Assembly (NCBI RefSeq): GCF_037126465.1
Contig: NW_026999301.1
Location: forward strand, 248,001-312,000
Source of the DNA: Ornithodoros turicata
Taxonomy: Eukaryota > Arthropoda > Arachnida > Ixodida > Argasidae
Length of the DNA stretch: 64,000 nt
Reading direction: 5' to 3'
Shown here one piece after another: positions 24,168 to 34,465 of the stretch (positions are counted from its first letter, which is position 1; every line of letters starts with the position of its first letter). The notes below the pieces were generated by a model, which did not search any database, was not told the origin of the DNA, and was given only the letters and a program-made list of their open reading frames with translations. Both the position numbers and the translations under genes were made by a program.

Positions 24168-25853
24168 TACACTCTTAGAAATAGGTCTTCTATCGTGCCT
24201 TCCAGAGCTGCCGTGTCTTCTAGATTCACGCTCAAGGTCCAAGTTTTAGACGACAGATGCCCACGTGACCCGGGAGAAAAGAAAATACCATAAAAAATTG
24301 TCTTGCTTTTTTTTGGCGCGTACGCCGTGTAGAAGACACGTTTATCACGTGACCTGGAATTGGACGTCGTGAAGTCTATTTCGTGTTGTCTAAATTTTTG
24401 CCGTGGTTTCTATGCGCTCGGAGTGATCACCAGACCGGCGTCGAGGACCGGAGTCACGTGAACTGTGCGATGGGGCAAGACATGCTGGTGGCGCGGCACT
24501 GGTCACACCTCTTCTTCGATGCCTTGCCGCCAGTGTTTCCTCGCTTTGGTAATTCTGGGATTCTTTGACAGGTAAGACACCTCCGTTTAATAAATTTTAT
24601 TGCGATAACTATGCTAGCAGCACTACTATTGTAGTGGCTACCTGTTACTTCCCCACGCTTCTAACGAGCATTTGGAGGGTGCAGGTGCGAATGGAAGTGT
24701 CATGGCGGTCGTGACAGAACGTCAACGAAAGTTATGTAGTGATGCTTGAGAAGTTGAGTAGTGAAGGTATTCGAGAGACGCTAATGTGTTATCAGCTGTA
24801 TCCGGTTTGTCGCTCTGTTAGAATTGCCTCTAAACGTGGACTTCACGAGAGCTAAAGTTTGTGTATGGCGCAGGATTTTTTTTTTGTCTTTCGGGGGCTC
24901 GTTTTGACCGTGGTTTGAGTAACCATTCTCTGTCTCAGCTGGCCGCAGTGGATATGGACGTCACCAACGAAGACTTCACTGGTGTGCCGCCTGGAGGAAA
25001 TGTGCGTGCGATTCATACCGAAGACTGACAGATATTAGCCTGTACACGGCACAAGTGTTACCCGGAACATGCGTCCAATGCTAACACTCACCTGTCGACC
25101 ATGACCGCATTCAGTAAGATACCTCTTTGATCTCTACTCCTATATACTTGGTACTGCTGTGGTACCAATGTACCATTTTTCTCTCCTCGCTGCCTCACCT
25201 ATAATCGTTTTAGTATAAGCTATAGTTCGTACCCTTTCACTGTTGTCGATATTGACTTTTATTACGCTTAATGTTGTTCCTATCCACTTTGTAATGCGTC
25301 TTTGTCAACAGCAGCAGCAGCAACAAACAGGTCTGCATCCCAGCGAAACTTGTTTCGTAGCGAGTTTCAAGCTTGCAAATAGTTTCGCAACAGCGGCGTC
25401 GACCCGCGCCGTTTTGTGCAATCTGTGATATTTTGACTATGTGTGGTTCTTATTCATTTTTATTTTCTCTGAGTCATTTCTCTGTGAACAGGGTATTTTG
25501 CATAGTTTGCAAGTCTAGTCAATATTCACTGTATCACTGCCACAATTTCACAACGTTGCCGAAATAAAGTCTTCAATCCCCTTTGAAACAAATTCTGTGG
25601 ACTGCAAGCCTGCCTGCCATGCCTGCACCGGGGGAGAGGGGAAGCAGGAGCACGCGGGGAGGGGGAAAGGACCGGGAAAGGAGGAAACTGTGAAGCATAA
25701 AACAGACACCACTTTTGTGGCTTCTACGAGGGAAACCACGTGATGCGACGTCATTCCCCGCGCTTTCGCGTGGTCTCTACGTAGAAACCCCTAAATTACT
25801 GTTTTTAGGGTGTCTGTAGAAGACACGATAGAAGATCCATTTCTAAGAGTGTA
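24168..25853. mobile_element. 1.7-kb TIR element with gene-like interior
   Basis: TIRs of about 30 bp start TACACTCTTAGAAAT and continue CTTCTATCGTG; there are 2 mismatches in the first 30. They belong to the ACTCTTARAAATG MITE family. The interior is not palindromic. It has a candidate exon ending ACAG/gtaag at 24571, an acceptor (tgtctcag) at 24938 followed by a 24-codon ORF (MDVTNEDFTG...), a CAGCAGCAG tract at 25309 and an AATAAA at 25563-25568. This could be captured host sequence or a non-coding RNA gene. Confidence 0.6.
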
Positions 25854-26561
25854 CTAATGCATGCAGGTAATGTCGTATTGTTCGTTACGTGTGTCCTCGT
25901 ATCCATATCCCTGCATCCCTCGAAACACGTGCAACGAAAGCACATGCAATGTAAAATTGAGTGCTTGATAAATGTGTTAGTACCGCAATAGGTACAAACT
26001 ACTGCTCAATACAAAAAAAGGTACTGCGTAAGCACCGTGATGGTCCCAGACTGGTTAATCGCATCGCGAGGAAGGAGTCAATCACGTAAAAACAAAAATA
26101 ACCTAATGATAAAGACGATGGGGCTACATGCGGCTGAGATGCACATTTTGGTCATGCTGTAGTGGAGGAAAGACTTTCTTCCAAAGGCAGCAGGGATCGA
26201 TGACACCTTCTATGTTCACAGTGCACTTGTCCTTGCTAAAGTCGTCACGGTGAGACTGTCAAACTCTATAGTCCGGCAGCATGATCAAGTTCGTCAGCTC
26301 GATACTCGCAGCTTTTTACCATGAGTTCAGGGGAAGATCTTTGGGAATGAGATAGCGAGCGTATCATGGTGTTGACCTTGGAACCATCTGCTTCCGGATG
26401 ACTTGATCGTTGACGAACGTTCTCCTCACACTTGCTGTGTTCGAAGCAACTCGGGGCACCGGTAGAGGTGAGGCTGCTGTTCTTCTCATGTTAAGCGACC
26501 GTGAAAAGCAAGCCCAACTCTGGAATAAGGCGAGTACCACCTTCGATTGCATCAGTAACGC
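25854..26561. other. No gene seen
   Basis: This is sequence downstream of gene B. Its 3' UTR should start here on the minus strand, but I find no obvious poly(A) signal. Confidence 0.4.
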
Positions 26562-26949
26562 TCATGGATCAGATTTCCCGGGAGAATCTACAGAAGAGGA
26601 TGAGTAGAAGGACGGTTGAGTAGTGTACAGCGGCGCTCCCACCACAGGCAATCCGCTGACACCGTTGCAATAGGAACTGGATGATGTCTGTGGCCTTGGC
26701 GTTCCTGCAGAGTTCTGCGGCCTGTCCGGCCGACTCGTCTGGCCCTGCATGAAGCTAGTTGCCGTCTCCAGGAATGCCATGGTTGCCTTGAAAATGTCCG
26801 CCTCTTCCTGTGCTCGCTTCTTCTCCAGTTCCAGGGCTTCTTCTTCCACTTTGAGGATGCGCCGAAGTATATCCAGCTCATCTTCTTTTCTCTTTTTCCT
26901 GAGGTCAATTTCGCACTCTTCTTCACTATCTTTTCGTTTGTTCGAACTT
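26562..26949 (-). CDS. Gene B last exon: basic coiled-coil and Ser/Thr-rich tail
   Basis: The acceptor ttgtttcag ends at 26950, then 128 codons run to a TGA. The exon opens SSNKRKDSEEE, continues with a bipartite-like basic region (RKKRKED), a strongly heptad-like helix (RRILKVEEEALELEKKRAQE), and a low-complexity Ser/Thr/Pro/Gly tail. The paralogous exon of gene A has the same plan but no obvious residue-level identity. I see no AATAAA close to the stop. Confidence 0.75.
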
Positions 26950-29900
26950 CTGAAACAAAGAACCAAGGCATAAGAAAAGACTCATCACGAGGAAAGGAAA
27001 TACCATGAGGTGTTAGAAATATGCGTTTAGAGCGAAGGCTAACTTCGTACGCACAGTGCGCATTTGTGAAATATTTGAGGCCGTGGCCATTGTCGTGGCT
27101 ACAAGCCTCCAAGAAAAGAATGCACTGCGATGACTATAAAAACTGCACCCGCTTCGCATGATTTGGGGTGCCTACAGAACCCCACTCAGGCAGGGGACTT
27201 ACACGAGGATGCACGGTCACTTAGAGCGATCAAATGCGACACGTACCTCCGTTGGAAGCGGTGCACTAAAATACGGTTAACGGATAAAACTTGTACTTTT
27301 CTCCTTTTCTAACTCAATGTAAAGTTGGCACAAAATATCCATGCAAGTACCTTGAAATATAAATTGCAAAATTTTGCTACGGAAATGAACTGGAGCCAGA
27401 ACTACACACTACTCGACTGCAGGCATGGGCGTTCCCAGGATTTTTTTCCAGGGGGGGGGGGGAAGGTGTTTCCAGGGGAAGCAGACATGCCCCCCCCCCC
27501 CCCCCCACACACACACCTATCACCTCTTTTTCTCTGGGCGGACGTTGCGGACTGTGCGGGTGGCAAAGATTCCTATTATGAGCGCCTATTTCCTATCCTA
27601 TTTTCACAAGTGGCCTTGGATCTCCAGGAGGGGGAGGTGGACAAGGCCCCTCCACCCTTGCCCCCACCTCGGTACGCCCATGACTGCAGGAACAACATGA
27701 CTTTCGACTTAGCAGGACGGGGAAGCTATAATTAACAATTAATCGGAGTACATCTACAATTATAACCCTTATCATAAGGCAAGGTGAATGTCATTCGCAA
27801 CGAAAGACAGTCACGTTGAATGTCATTTGCTCGAGCAGGACGGAGCTACAGCACATTCGCCAATGACGATGATGATGATCCGTGAAATAGTTTGACTGTG
27901 CTAGGTGTGTGTCGGTACGCATTTCTTATAACTGTATTGCCTACTTGAAAAACTGTACTTATGGACGTCGTGGGCACAACTGGACCTCCTAAACTATTTG
28001 CTCCGCTTCGACTATCGTGGCCTTGACAAGTTCGTAACCGAATCCCAATTGACAGGCAACATGGCGATTTGTACGACTGTATGATGATAAGGCATGACAC
28101 GAATCAGCTTGGCACTGAAGGAGCTGATTGGGAAGGAGAGTAGCTTTTATAAATTGTGTAAGCGCTACGAGAGGGGGAAAGCGAATGAGCTCCACAAACT
28201 CATTCGCTGAGCGAATGCCAGTTTCACGAAATGCCATTTGATGTCACCGTATGCCACTGAACGAATGTCATTTACTGGGAATGACATTCAATTTGCCGTG
28301 TGAGCCTATATTTGTGTGGTGACAGTGTACGACTGCGGATGATTTCGATCTCCTGGGGTTTTCCTTACCCGCGCCGGAATTCTGCGACACACGGTAGTGC
28401 GCTGTGTTTACCCACCCCCACATTGTTACCAGCCTAGGGTTGGTATATACGCGGCTGGGATCGATATGAACGAGTTTTAGTGAATCGTTTTTGCGCAAAC
28501 CGTTCGCGTGAACGATATCACGAGCAAGGGGGAGTGAATCAGAGTGGAATCCTCTGGTTGGGCAGCGACGAAATCGTTCGCGAACCGTTAAAGCAAAAAG
28601 GATTCGCTGAAACTCCCTATTGAACTCAGCAAGCCAACACGTTACCGGCTGAGCCACCGAGGCCGGTGCGGGAAACCGCTCTATCTCGCAAAGAGATAGA
28701 GCGTTTACTCTAATCAGCTCTATCGCTACAAACACGTAGCCCTCCAACGCGAACACCCTTTCCCTCTTTCTGCCCTCGAGAAGTGCGTGCTGTTTCAGGA
28801 TATTTAAAAAAGAGGGTGTGTTTAAATAACAGCTAGCTCCAATTAATAAGCGAGTATAACAAACAAGTAATTATTACGAAGTTAATATCAATTAACAATT
28901 AATAGCACAAGTAACAAGTTAATTAATGAATTTAGGTAGTTCCGTACGCTTTCCGACAGGGTGTCCTCCTGACCGCAAAATCCATCTGCAAAAACCGCAT
29001 CCAGGTAACTATCATAGTTTTACTATAAAAATTCTGTAAAGGATGAAAAAAAAACACAACTCGTACTTTGATAGCGTAATTTGATAAAACCTCATTCATC
29101 ATCTTAAACATAAAGTTCTCTGTAATTTCATAATCGCTGCTTAAAAACGTCTTCATGAGAGCTATTGCAAACGTTTTTTTTTTTTTTTCTTTGTAGCGTC
29201 GGCGCGAATGGGAGGGCAATACCTGTTGGAAATCCTCACATGTGGTCTATTCAAGTTCTGCTTTCTTTTATGTCTTTTTTTTTCATTTGTAGTGCGAAGT
29301 CGATGAAATAAATGCATCACACCAAGACGAACAATGCATTCGTCATGAACATGCAACAGTGGGCCTTGGAATGACCACGAAAACGAATGAACCAGGTATG
29401 GAACATCCTCCATTACTCATTGTCTACATTACCTTCATGTGCAGAGCGCAAGTTGCTCACACACGTCATCAGATGTGTGTGCTCTGTGTCGAGATTTCGG
29501 CGCACGTTCAAGAACCCTCAGGGGGGCAAAATTAATCCACAGACCCGGCCACTGTGGCGTCGCTCATGAGCGCAGTTGTCTCGCGACGTAAAGCCTCCAA
29601 TTATTACCTTCATGTGTCGCTGTTAATTGTTGTCGCATTTTAGTTATCTTGTGGGTGAGTGAATTCAAACTGCGTGTTTGACTTTCATGTAAATGACAAC
29701 ACGCAGGACCTCACGCAAACAGAAAATATATTACAATACCGTCATGTATTTGAAGGGAGTAGTCAGAATAGGAATTCACATGGTTAAGGGCATCTGGTTT
29801 TAGTGACAAGCTTCCGTGCACGTTGTGGAGTGAATACACTGCACGAAAGCGTGTCAATAACCGTTTGAACTCCAATATGCAGAACCGTCCATTAAAGGCG

Positions 29901-32900
29901 CAATAAACAGGTATACAAGGCGCACTGTGGCCGTTTTTGAACAACTGTTGTCGTAAAAAAGTAAATAATGGCTCCAAACCGACCGAATATTCACTTAGCT
30001 CTTTCGCGCTCATTCGCTGCTCTGCAATGTCCTGGCGACAGTAGCCACACGTCATTTTGACTTCGCACACCATCAACCATTCAAAACGCAGGACGTTTAT
30101 ACGTTGATTTTGTCGTAATATCTGGAAGTGATTCAATTCTAAACATTCTTCCACTTGCCAGTCCCGAGGTATCCAGATAAACGATACCATACGCCCGCAA
30201 AGTTCCATTTCATGTGCGCACTGTGTTTTCAGTGCTGCATTGCTCCGCGAGGTCACCGCGATGCTCCCGCAACCGCTTCCTTCGCGAGCGCTTATCTCGG
30301 TGGGGCCTGTTGTTGGCTACACTCTTAAAAATGGTGGTGGTGGTGGTGGTGGTGATGTTGAAAGGGCTTGCCGTTGTCGGCCTCACGTATGTGGGCAACG
30401 TCACGACTGACGCCCTGGGGAAATGTGCGTCCTGGGCCGACTTCAAGGGGAACTGGGCCGACATAGCGAGGAGCCTATTTTGTGCCGTGCATAATGTGCA
30501 CAAAATAGGCTCCTCCTCCCGTTTTCAACAAATCAGGGGCGAGAACGTTGTCATTCGGGGTGATGGTTGGCTAGGAGCGTGCTATGTGGTGAAGTTCATT
30601 TTTAAGAGTGTAGGACATCGAAATCTCCCCCTACCCCCAGCGCCTGGGATGTGCTATCCCTTGAAACGTTGTGACGTGACCCTGTCCTAAGGACGAAGGA
30701 GAAACTGACTCGGATTATGCTCTTCGAATATGCCACTGTTTCGTGGTAAAGACGCTCGCTAGAAGTAAATGGAGTTCATATTTGGATATCGTGACCCACA
30801 TTCCTTCATGGAGCATAATAAGACTTGTGCGCATGGTGTCGTGCGCAGCCTTTGCGCGTCTTGGAGCCACGTGACATGGGAGAACATGGGGATACGTCAC
30901 AGGCGTCTTACGGCGTGCCGAATGCGGCAGCAGCCTATTTCCTCTCGTAATTACACGCGTACCTCAACAACTCAGGCATGCCCTCCTACACTGTTGAAAC
31001 AGAACTTCATCACATAGTACGCTACTAGCCAACCATGATTCCAAATGATATCATCGTGTGCATTGATTTGTTGAAAATGGGAGGAGGCGCCTATTTGGGA
31101 CAGATTATCTTGTCCCAGATAGGCGCCTCTCCCTTGTTTTGAACAAATCATGACACAGACTGATATCATTCGGTATGATGGTTGGCTAGGATGGTGCTAT
31201 GTGGTGAAGTTCTCTTTTAACAGTGTACTGTGACTCCGGTGCGGCAATACGTTTTCCAATGTCACGTGACCAAACATGACGCCACTGCACAAGCCTCATT
31301 GAAGAATGTCCGTCGCGCTGTCTATAGACAGCGCGACGGACATTCTAGTGACGGACTGTGAGTTCTCTAGACGGACATTCTAGACGGGCACTATAGTGCC
31401 TCTTTTAAGGGCAGGTACGATGTCAGCTAGTGTTTCCATCTTCCGCTGGATTTTCGCTATCAAGGGAGTTTGAAAAGATATGCTCACTCACTTATCGCCG
31501 TCGTAGCAGATATTAACTTCCGGTTCTAAGGTGATATCTTCTATGGGCTCCCTTTTCGGTGTCACCGGATGCCTCCTGCAAACAAAAATACAGGGTCGAA
31601 TTCACTAATAGTTAGTACGAAGGAATCTGTCGTAAGGGCCAGCTCTCACTTGGCGACGGCCGACACGACTTCGTGAGCGGGCGGCGGAAGTAGAGGCACA
31701 GTTCCACCGCTCCGTCAGAACGCACGATTTTCATGCTCCCACCACAGCGGCGTTCCATCGTCCAAAGTGGACGAAAAATGAGAAGGCGTGGACTCTCTGC
31801 GTCACCTTATTGGTCGTCAGTATATCGTTCTCGGCAGCTCTCGCCGACGTCGTGAAAGAAATCTGGCATAGTAACTGTTTTGGCTTGTCGTCTCTCCTCC
31901 CCCAACGCCGGAAACGCGCTTCGATTTCGGCCGCCCGCTCACGACGTCGCGTCGGGCTTTGCCAAGTGAGAGAGCTGGTCCTGACTCGGTCGTACGAGAA
32001 AGTTGCGACGAAATCTAGATTCGGGAGGGCCACGCATCACAAAATCCCCGCAACTTACGGAGGAATCCTGCGAGAGCTCCCGAGCGGTCTTACGACGAAA
32101 GATCTCTGTAATACGCGCCCACGAATTGCACTTTGCGACAGACCCTTGGGGACCATCCCCCGTAGCGTCAATGGCGCACTTCTTTGCTCGATAACCTTCA
32201 AGAAGTGCTTCAGTTTCGCGTTCGGAAAATTGGTTCGTCGAACGAATTTCGCCTGTGATTGCGTGGCATCCATTATCAAGCTTGACTACCGACAGATCGC
32301 GAGCACACGTAGAGCAAAACAATTTGAGACGGACGACTTCTTCTTCTAACGGGCGACTCTTATTGGTCCGATTACAGATTCGTCGTCGAATTACCATAGT
32401 GAAACCGTACTCTCGCACCCGTTGGCTGTTTTTTCTCCATGTTGCGCGTGACAGGAGATGAGCAACTCTCTCTTCCTCGGCAAGAGACGTACCCTCTCCA
32501 CTCCGATATCTTTGTGAATGATGCTTACGACCGCTTACGACGACGTCGTATACGCCCGTCAGAGGCTGCCACGTCTTATCGTTACTTACGATCGTGTTTG
32601 TGAGTCCGGCCCCAGGCTGCTATCAGAACCACTGGTTTTTTTTTTATCGTGTATGATAAAAAACGAGTTTCTTTAGTTTCACGAGTCTGTTCAAGGCCTT
32701 CCACCTACCCGTCCACCCCTATTGCACTCGACTTTCAGTGCATTGTGCTGCTTGGGTAGTGGCCCTAGCTCACATTAATCGAAACGATATAATTGGGGAG
32801 CAGAACATCAGGCAGTGTCGATCTCTGGCCGATTGGGCAGCAAAGCAAATCAAAGCTACACAACAGCTTTCACGTGTGTTATTTTTTATTTTATTTTTTT

Positions 32901-33773
32901 AGCGCGCAACGTCACCGGACAAAATATTTCACTTAGATTCGCAGTTCTTCTTTGAATTTTCTAGTTATCGCTGTCGTGCTGTCACTGCTCGCAACTGGCG
33001 GTTTCTGTTCTGTTCTGCAATCAAGTCACCGATTCCAGCTTGCTGATTATGTTTTCTCACATCTCAAAACAATCCTCGATTGCAATCATATCGATCAAAC
33101 GCCGTCACTAAGCCAGGCGTACTACCTACTGTTTTAGGACCATGCTACCGTTCTCTGGGATTCCAAGTTAACCCACTCTTTCTAAACATAAGGGAAGCTC
33201 AAGGAAGCGTGTCTGGCATTTTCTAGTGGGGACTGAACTACTACGAAGACGCATATGAATTAATGACCAAAAACATAAAAATATAAATATATAAAAATAT
33301 GCTGCCGCCGTAAGGTAGTTTGAAAATGATAATCTAATCCTCGTGGTTACTCGTATTCTTCCAAAGGCGCCTTCCGATATACTTTCCTGGGATATCAACT
33401 CAATGTGTTCCACGCATGTTGCTGCTACTTGGAAAATTTCATAGTTCGGTAAAGGAAATATTTTACCCTATGGGTTGTAGGTTCTGGAACTGCAAGTCCC
33501 CTGATCGGAACTCCGGGAACTCCACTTCGGGCTCTGCAAAAATCGCCCCCAATTAGTACACTCTCCCCCGGGGTTTCCCAGTCGAAATTAACGATCTCTC
33601 AGCGGACGCAGTTAAGTGCTTACCGTCGTAATGCATGCTGCCATTTTCTGCCCTGACGATTCTGCTCTCGGAGGTCCTTTCGTCATCGTAGTAGTTGTTC
33701 CAAGAGTGAGGGACGGGTCTCTTGCCCAAGATGGCGTGCAATTTGTTCCAATGCGGCCAGTCGACAGGATAGC
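26562..33773 (-). CDS. Gene B: second Myb/SANT-family protein, 3' part (4 exons seen, 5' exon missing)
   Basis: The CDS joins (minus strand) 33773-33624, 33533-33467, 31575-31492 and 26949-26562, giving about 228 residues with an open 5' end. All three introns have GT/AG borders, and every split codon resolves: G+AG gives Glu, GG+G gives Gly, AA+A gives Lys. The order is a linker with WPHWNKLHAILGKRPVP, an acidic stretch (EPEVEFPEF), a segment around TPKREPIEDI, then a basic, highly charged coiled-coil and a Ser/Thr-rich tail ending KSDP. This is the layout of Myb/SANT-like proteins after their DNA-binding domain. That domain should be in an exon above 33773 on this strand; I searched and did not find it. 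It may lie beyond the window or be lost. It is transcribed away from gene A. Confidence 0.72.
26967..27422. other. Gene B intron, nothing recognised
   Basis: Unique-looking intron sequence with no repeat or exon that I can support. Confidence 0.4.
27423..27685. mobile_element. MITE with CATGGGCGTNCC ends
   Basis: The left CATGGGCGTTCCCAGGA is inverted at the right as GGTACGCCCATG. G and C homopolymers (27458-27471, 27490-27507) lie inside. A truncated relative with the same GGTACGCCCATGCC end is at 41655-41806. Confidence 0.6.
27776..28303. mobile_element. TIR element with GAATGTCATTC ends
   Basis: GGCAAGGTGAATGTCATTC at the left is inverted at the right (GAATGACATTCAATTTGCC), with extra GAATGTCATT copies inside both ends. 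The interior is unrecognised. Confidence 0.5.
28621..28670 (-). mobile_element. tRNA-like SINE head, truncated
   Basis: On the minus strand GGCCTCGGTGGCTCAGCCGG is a good box A, followed by GTAACGTGTTGGC. No box B follows, so it is a fragment. Confidence 0.5.
28671..29494. other. Gene B intron, nothing recognised
   Basis: It contains a short hairpin at 28678-28702 (CTCTATCTC / GAGATAGAG) and AT-rich sequence. The open frames are uninformative. Confidence 0.35.
29495..29607 (+). mobile_element. Retroposon 3' end with ATT tail, copy 1
   Basis: AAGAACCCTCAGG, AATCCACAGACC and TGTCTCGCGACGTAAA are followed by AATTATTA. The same 3' module is at 37546-37766. It is truncated at the 5' side. Confidence 0.6.
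29711..30256 (-). CDS. Longest open frame in the window (181 codons), unrecognised
   Basis: It is an uninterrupted frame beginning MTSRSNAALK, with a later start at MELCGRMVSF. It contains one C-x2-C pair (CGYCRQDIAEQRMS) and no recognisable domain, signal peptide or membrane span. It lies in a gene B intron on the same strand, next to a MITE/SINE cluster. The length is unusual for unselected DNA of this composition, but in a 64-kb window a chance frame of this size is possible. I cannot assign a function. Confidence 0.18.
   Translation of the reverse strand: MTSRSNAALKTQCAHEMELCGRMVSFIWIPRDWQVEECLELNHFQILRQNQRINVLRFEWLMVCEVKMTCGYCRQDIAEQRMSAKELSEYSVGLEPLFTFLRQQLFKNGHSAPCIPVYCAFNGRFCILEFKRLLTRFRAVYSLHNVHGSLSLKPDALNHVNSYSDYSLQIHDGIVIYFLFA
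30318..30612. mobile_element. ACTCTTARAAATG MITE, copy 1, with SINE piece
   Basis: Ends are TACACTCTTAAAAATGG and TTTTTAAGAGTGTA. The right half (ATGGTTGGCTAGGAGCGTGC) is intact; the left half is replaced by SINE sequence and a TGG-repeat. The central hairpin pairs GGAGCCTATTTTGTG with CACAAAATAGGCTCC. Confidence 0.75.
30333..30471 (-). mobile_element. SINE fragment inside MITE
   Basis: The minus strand carries TGTCGGCCCAGTTCCCC and GAAGTCGGCCCAGGACGC, the body of the SINE at 7088-7345. A (TGG)n tract borders it. Confidence 0.6.
30613..30986. other. Gene B intron, nothing recognised
   Basis: No repeat or exon is supported between the two MITEs. Confidence 0.35.
30987..31226. mobile_element. 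ACTCTTARAAATG MITE, copy 2
   Basis: Ends are TACACTGTTGAAACAGAACT and AGTTCTCTTTTAACAGTGTA. The central hairpin pairs GGAGGCGCCTATTTGGGACA with its complement at 31112-31131. Confidence 0.75.
31303..31346. repeat. Perfect 44-bp palindrome
   Basis: Two 22-base arms meet without a spacer (centre CTATAG). One arm end, GACGGACATTCT, is repeated at 31369-31380. Confidence 0.85.
31492..31575 (-). CDS. Gene B short exon (TPKREPIEDI segment)
   Basis: The 84-nt exon runs from acceptor tttgcag to donor AA/gtgagt. It encodes RHPVTPKREPIEDITLEPE and then a short YDGD tail. One leading base completes a Gly codon from the upstream exon, and two trailing bases plus the first base of the last exon make Lys. 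Confidence 0.72.
31635..31982. mobile_element. MITE with CCAGCTCTCACTTGGC ends
   Basis: The outer 70 bp are inverted: AGGGCCAGCTCTCACTTGG versus CCAAGTGAGAGAGCTGGTCC, and inner CGTGAGCGGGCGGC is on both sides. It is inserted just 3' of the Myb/SANT-like pseudogene exon. A weak relative may lie at about 42785-42960. Confidence 0.7.
32059..32273 (-). pseudogene. Myb/SANT-like (zeste/Naif1-type) first exon, apparently frameshifted
   Basis: A frame starting MDATQSQAKFVRRTNF at ATG 32273 is followed, in a different frame, by FSERETEALLEGYRAKK and W-A-R-I-T-E-I-F, the spacing of a Myb/SANT-like domain of the MADF/zeste type. The two frames meet near 32225-32231, so a one-base shift (or assembly error) splits the domain. 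A strong donor (TCC/gtaagt) closes the exon at 32059. It ends in phase 0, so it cannot splice in frame into the gene B exon at 31575, which needs phase 2. I see it as a separate, probably decayed gene nested in a gene B intron. The alternative is a fortuitous ORF. Confidence 0.4.
32420..33466. other. Gene B intron, nothing recognised
   Basis: A 61-codon plus frame (32952-33137) begins with a hydrophobic signal-like stretch (FLVIAVVLSLLATGGFCSV), but no domain or splice partner was found. Confidence 0.3.
33467..33533 (-). CDS. Gene B short acidic exon
   Basis: This 67-nt exon lies between acceptor tttttgcag and donor GG/gtaaaa. It encodes PEVEFPEFRSGDLQFQNLQPI in phase with both neighbours. 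Being only 21 whole codons, it is recognisable only through its splice sites and phase. Confidence 0.72.
33624..33773 (-). CDS. Gene B exon, linker with WPHWNKLHAILG motif
   Basis: The acceptor gttacag ends at 33774 and the donor G/gtaagc begins at 33623. The 150-nt exon opens with two bases of a split codon, then has 49 codons and leaves one base. WPHWNKLHAILGKRPVPHSW is the conserved post-SANT segment. Conserved tryptophans with no stop argue for a functional exon. Confidence 0.77.
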
Positions 33774-34344
33774 CTGTAACACGAGACAACCAATTCTCAT
33801 GTACTGCAGCTTACAACAAACGGACACATGGGTGACACTTGGTTATTCTTAAACAAAAGAGGAAAAATAGGGAGCTATCGCCTTTGCGTAAGTAAGAGAT
33901 AGTGGTTACGCGGACACCAAAACATACAGGGAGGCGACAAACAGAGAGAGGGCGCAGACGAGCTGGTTCATGATGACAAGGATACAACCCGAGGCAGGGA
34001 AATAAACAACAGACAACAATTTCCTCAGACACAGCAACAAAATTCAATAGGAGGGAGGGAGGCTTTGCGCACAACGTTATCTCTCACACACGCGATAGAG
34101 GACGGTGCACTAAAACTCCCTAATAAACTGGCGGAAGGGAGAGGAGAGTTTCAACAACGCCTTCTAAATATACCGGTTTCAGATACGGGTACATCAAATG
34201 GCGGTACGAACCTCTTCTCTCGGCTTTCTATATGTATCCATAAATTAATTATATCTTTAGGCGCTATTTCAATGGATGCGTGTCGATGTTCTGTTCGAAA
34301 TATTGCTATTTACCGACACACAAAATTCTCACATTTCTATCAGG

Positions 34345-34465
34345 AGGAAGGAGTTGCCTCAGGACAGAAGCCGCCGATATTTCGAAGAGAGACTGTTCTT
34401 CTTCTGAAGAAGAACAGTCTCTGTTCGAAATATCGGCGGCTTCTGTCCTGAGGCAACTCCTTCCT
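34345..34465. repeat. 60-bp-arm palindrome with CTGAAGA-hairpin-GAAA motif
   Basis: Arms of 60 bases, one mismatch, one-base spacer. The right arm contains CTGAAGA, an A, a 6-bp hairpin (GAACAG/CTGTTC) and GAAA (34404-34430). The arms look like an inverted duplication of the start of the repeat that continues to about 35012. Confidence 0.8.
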
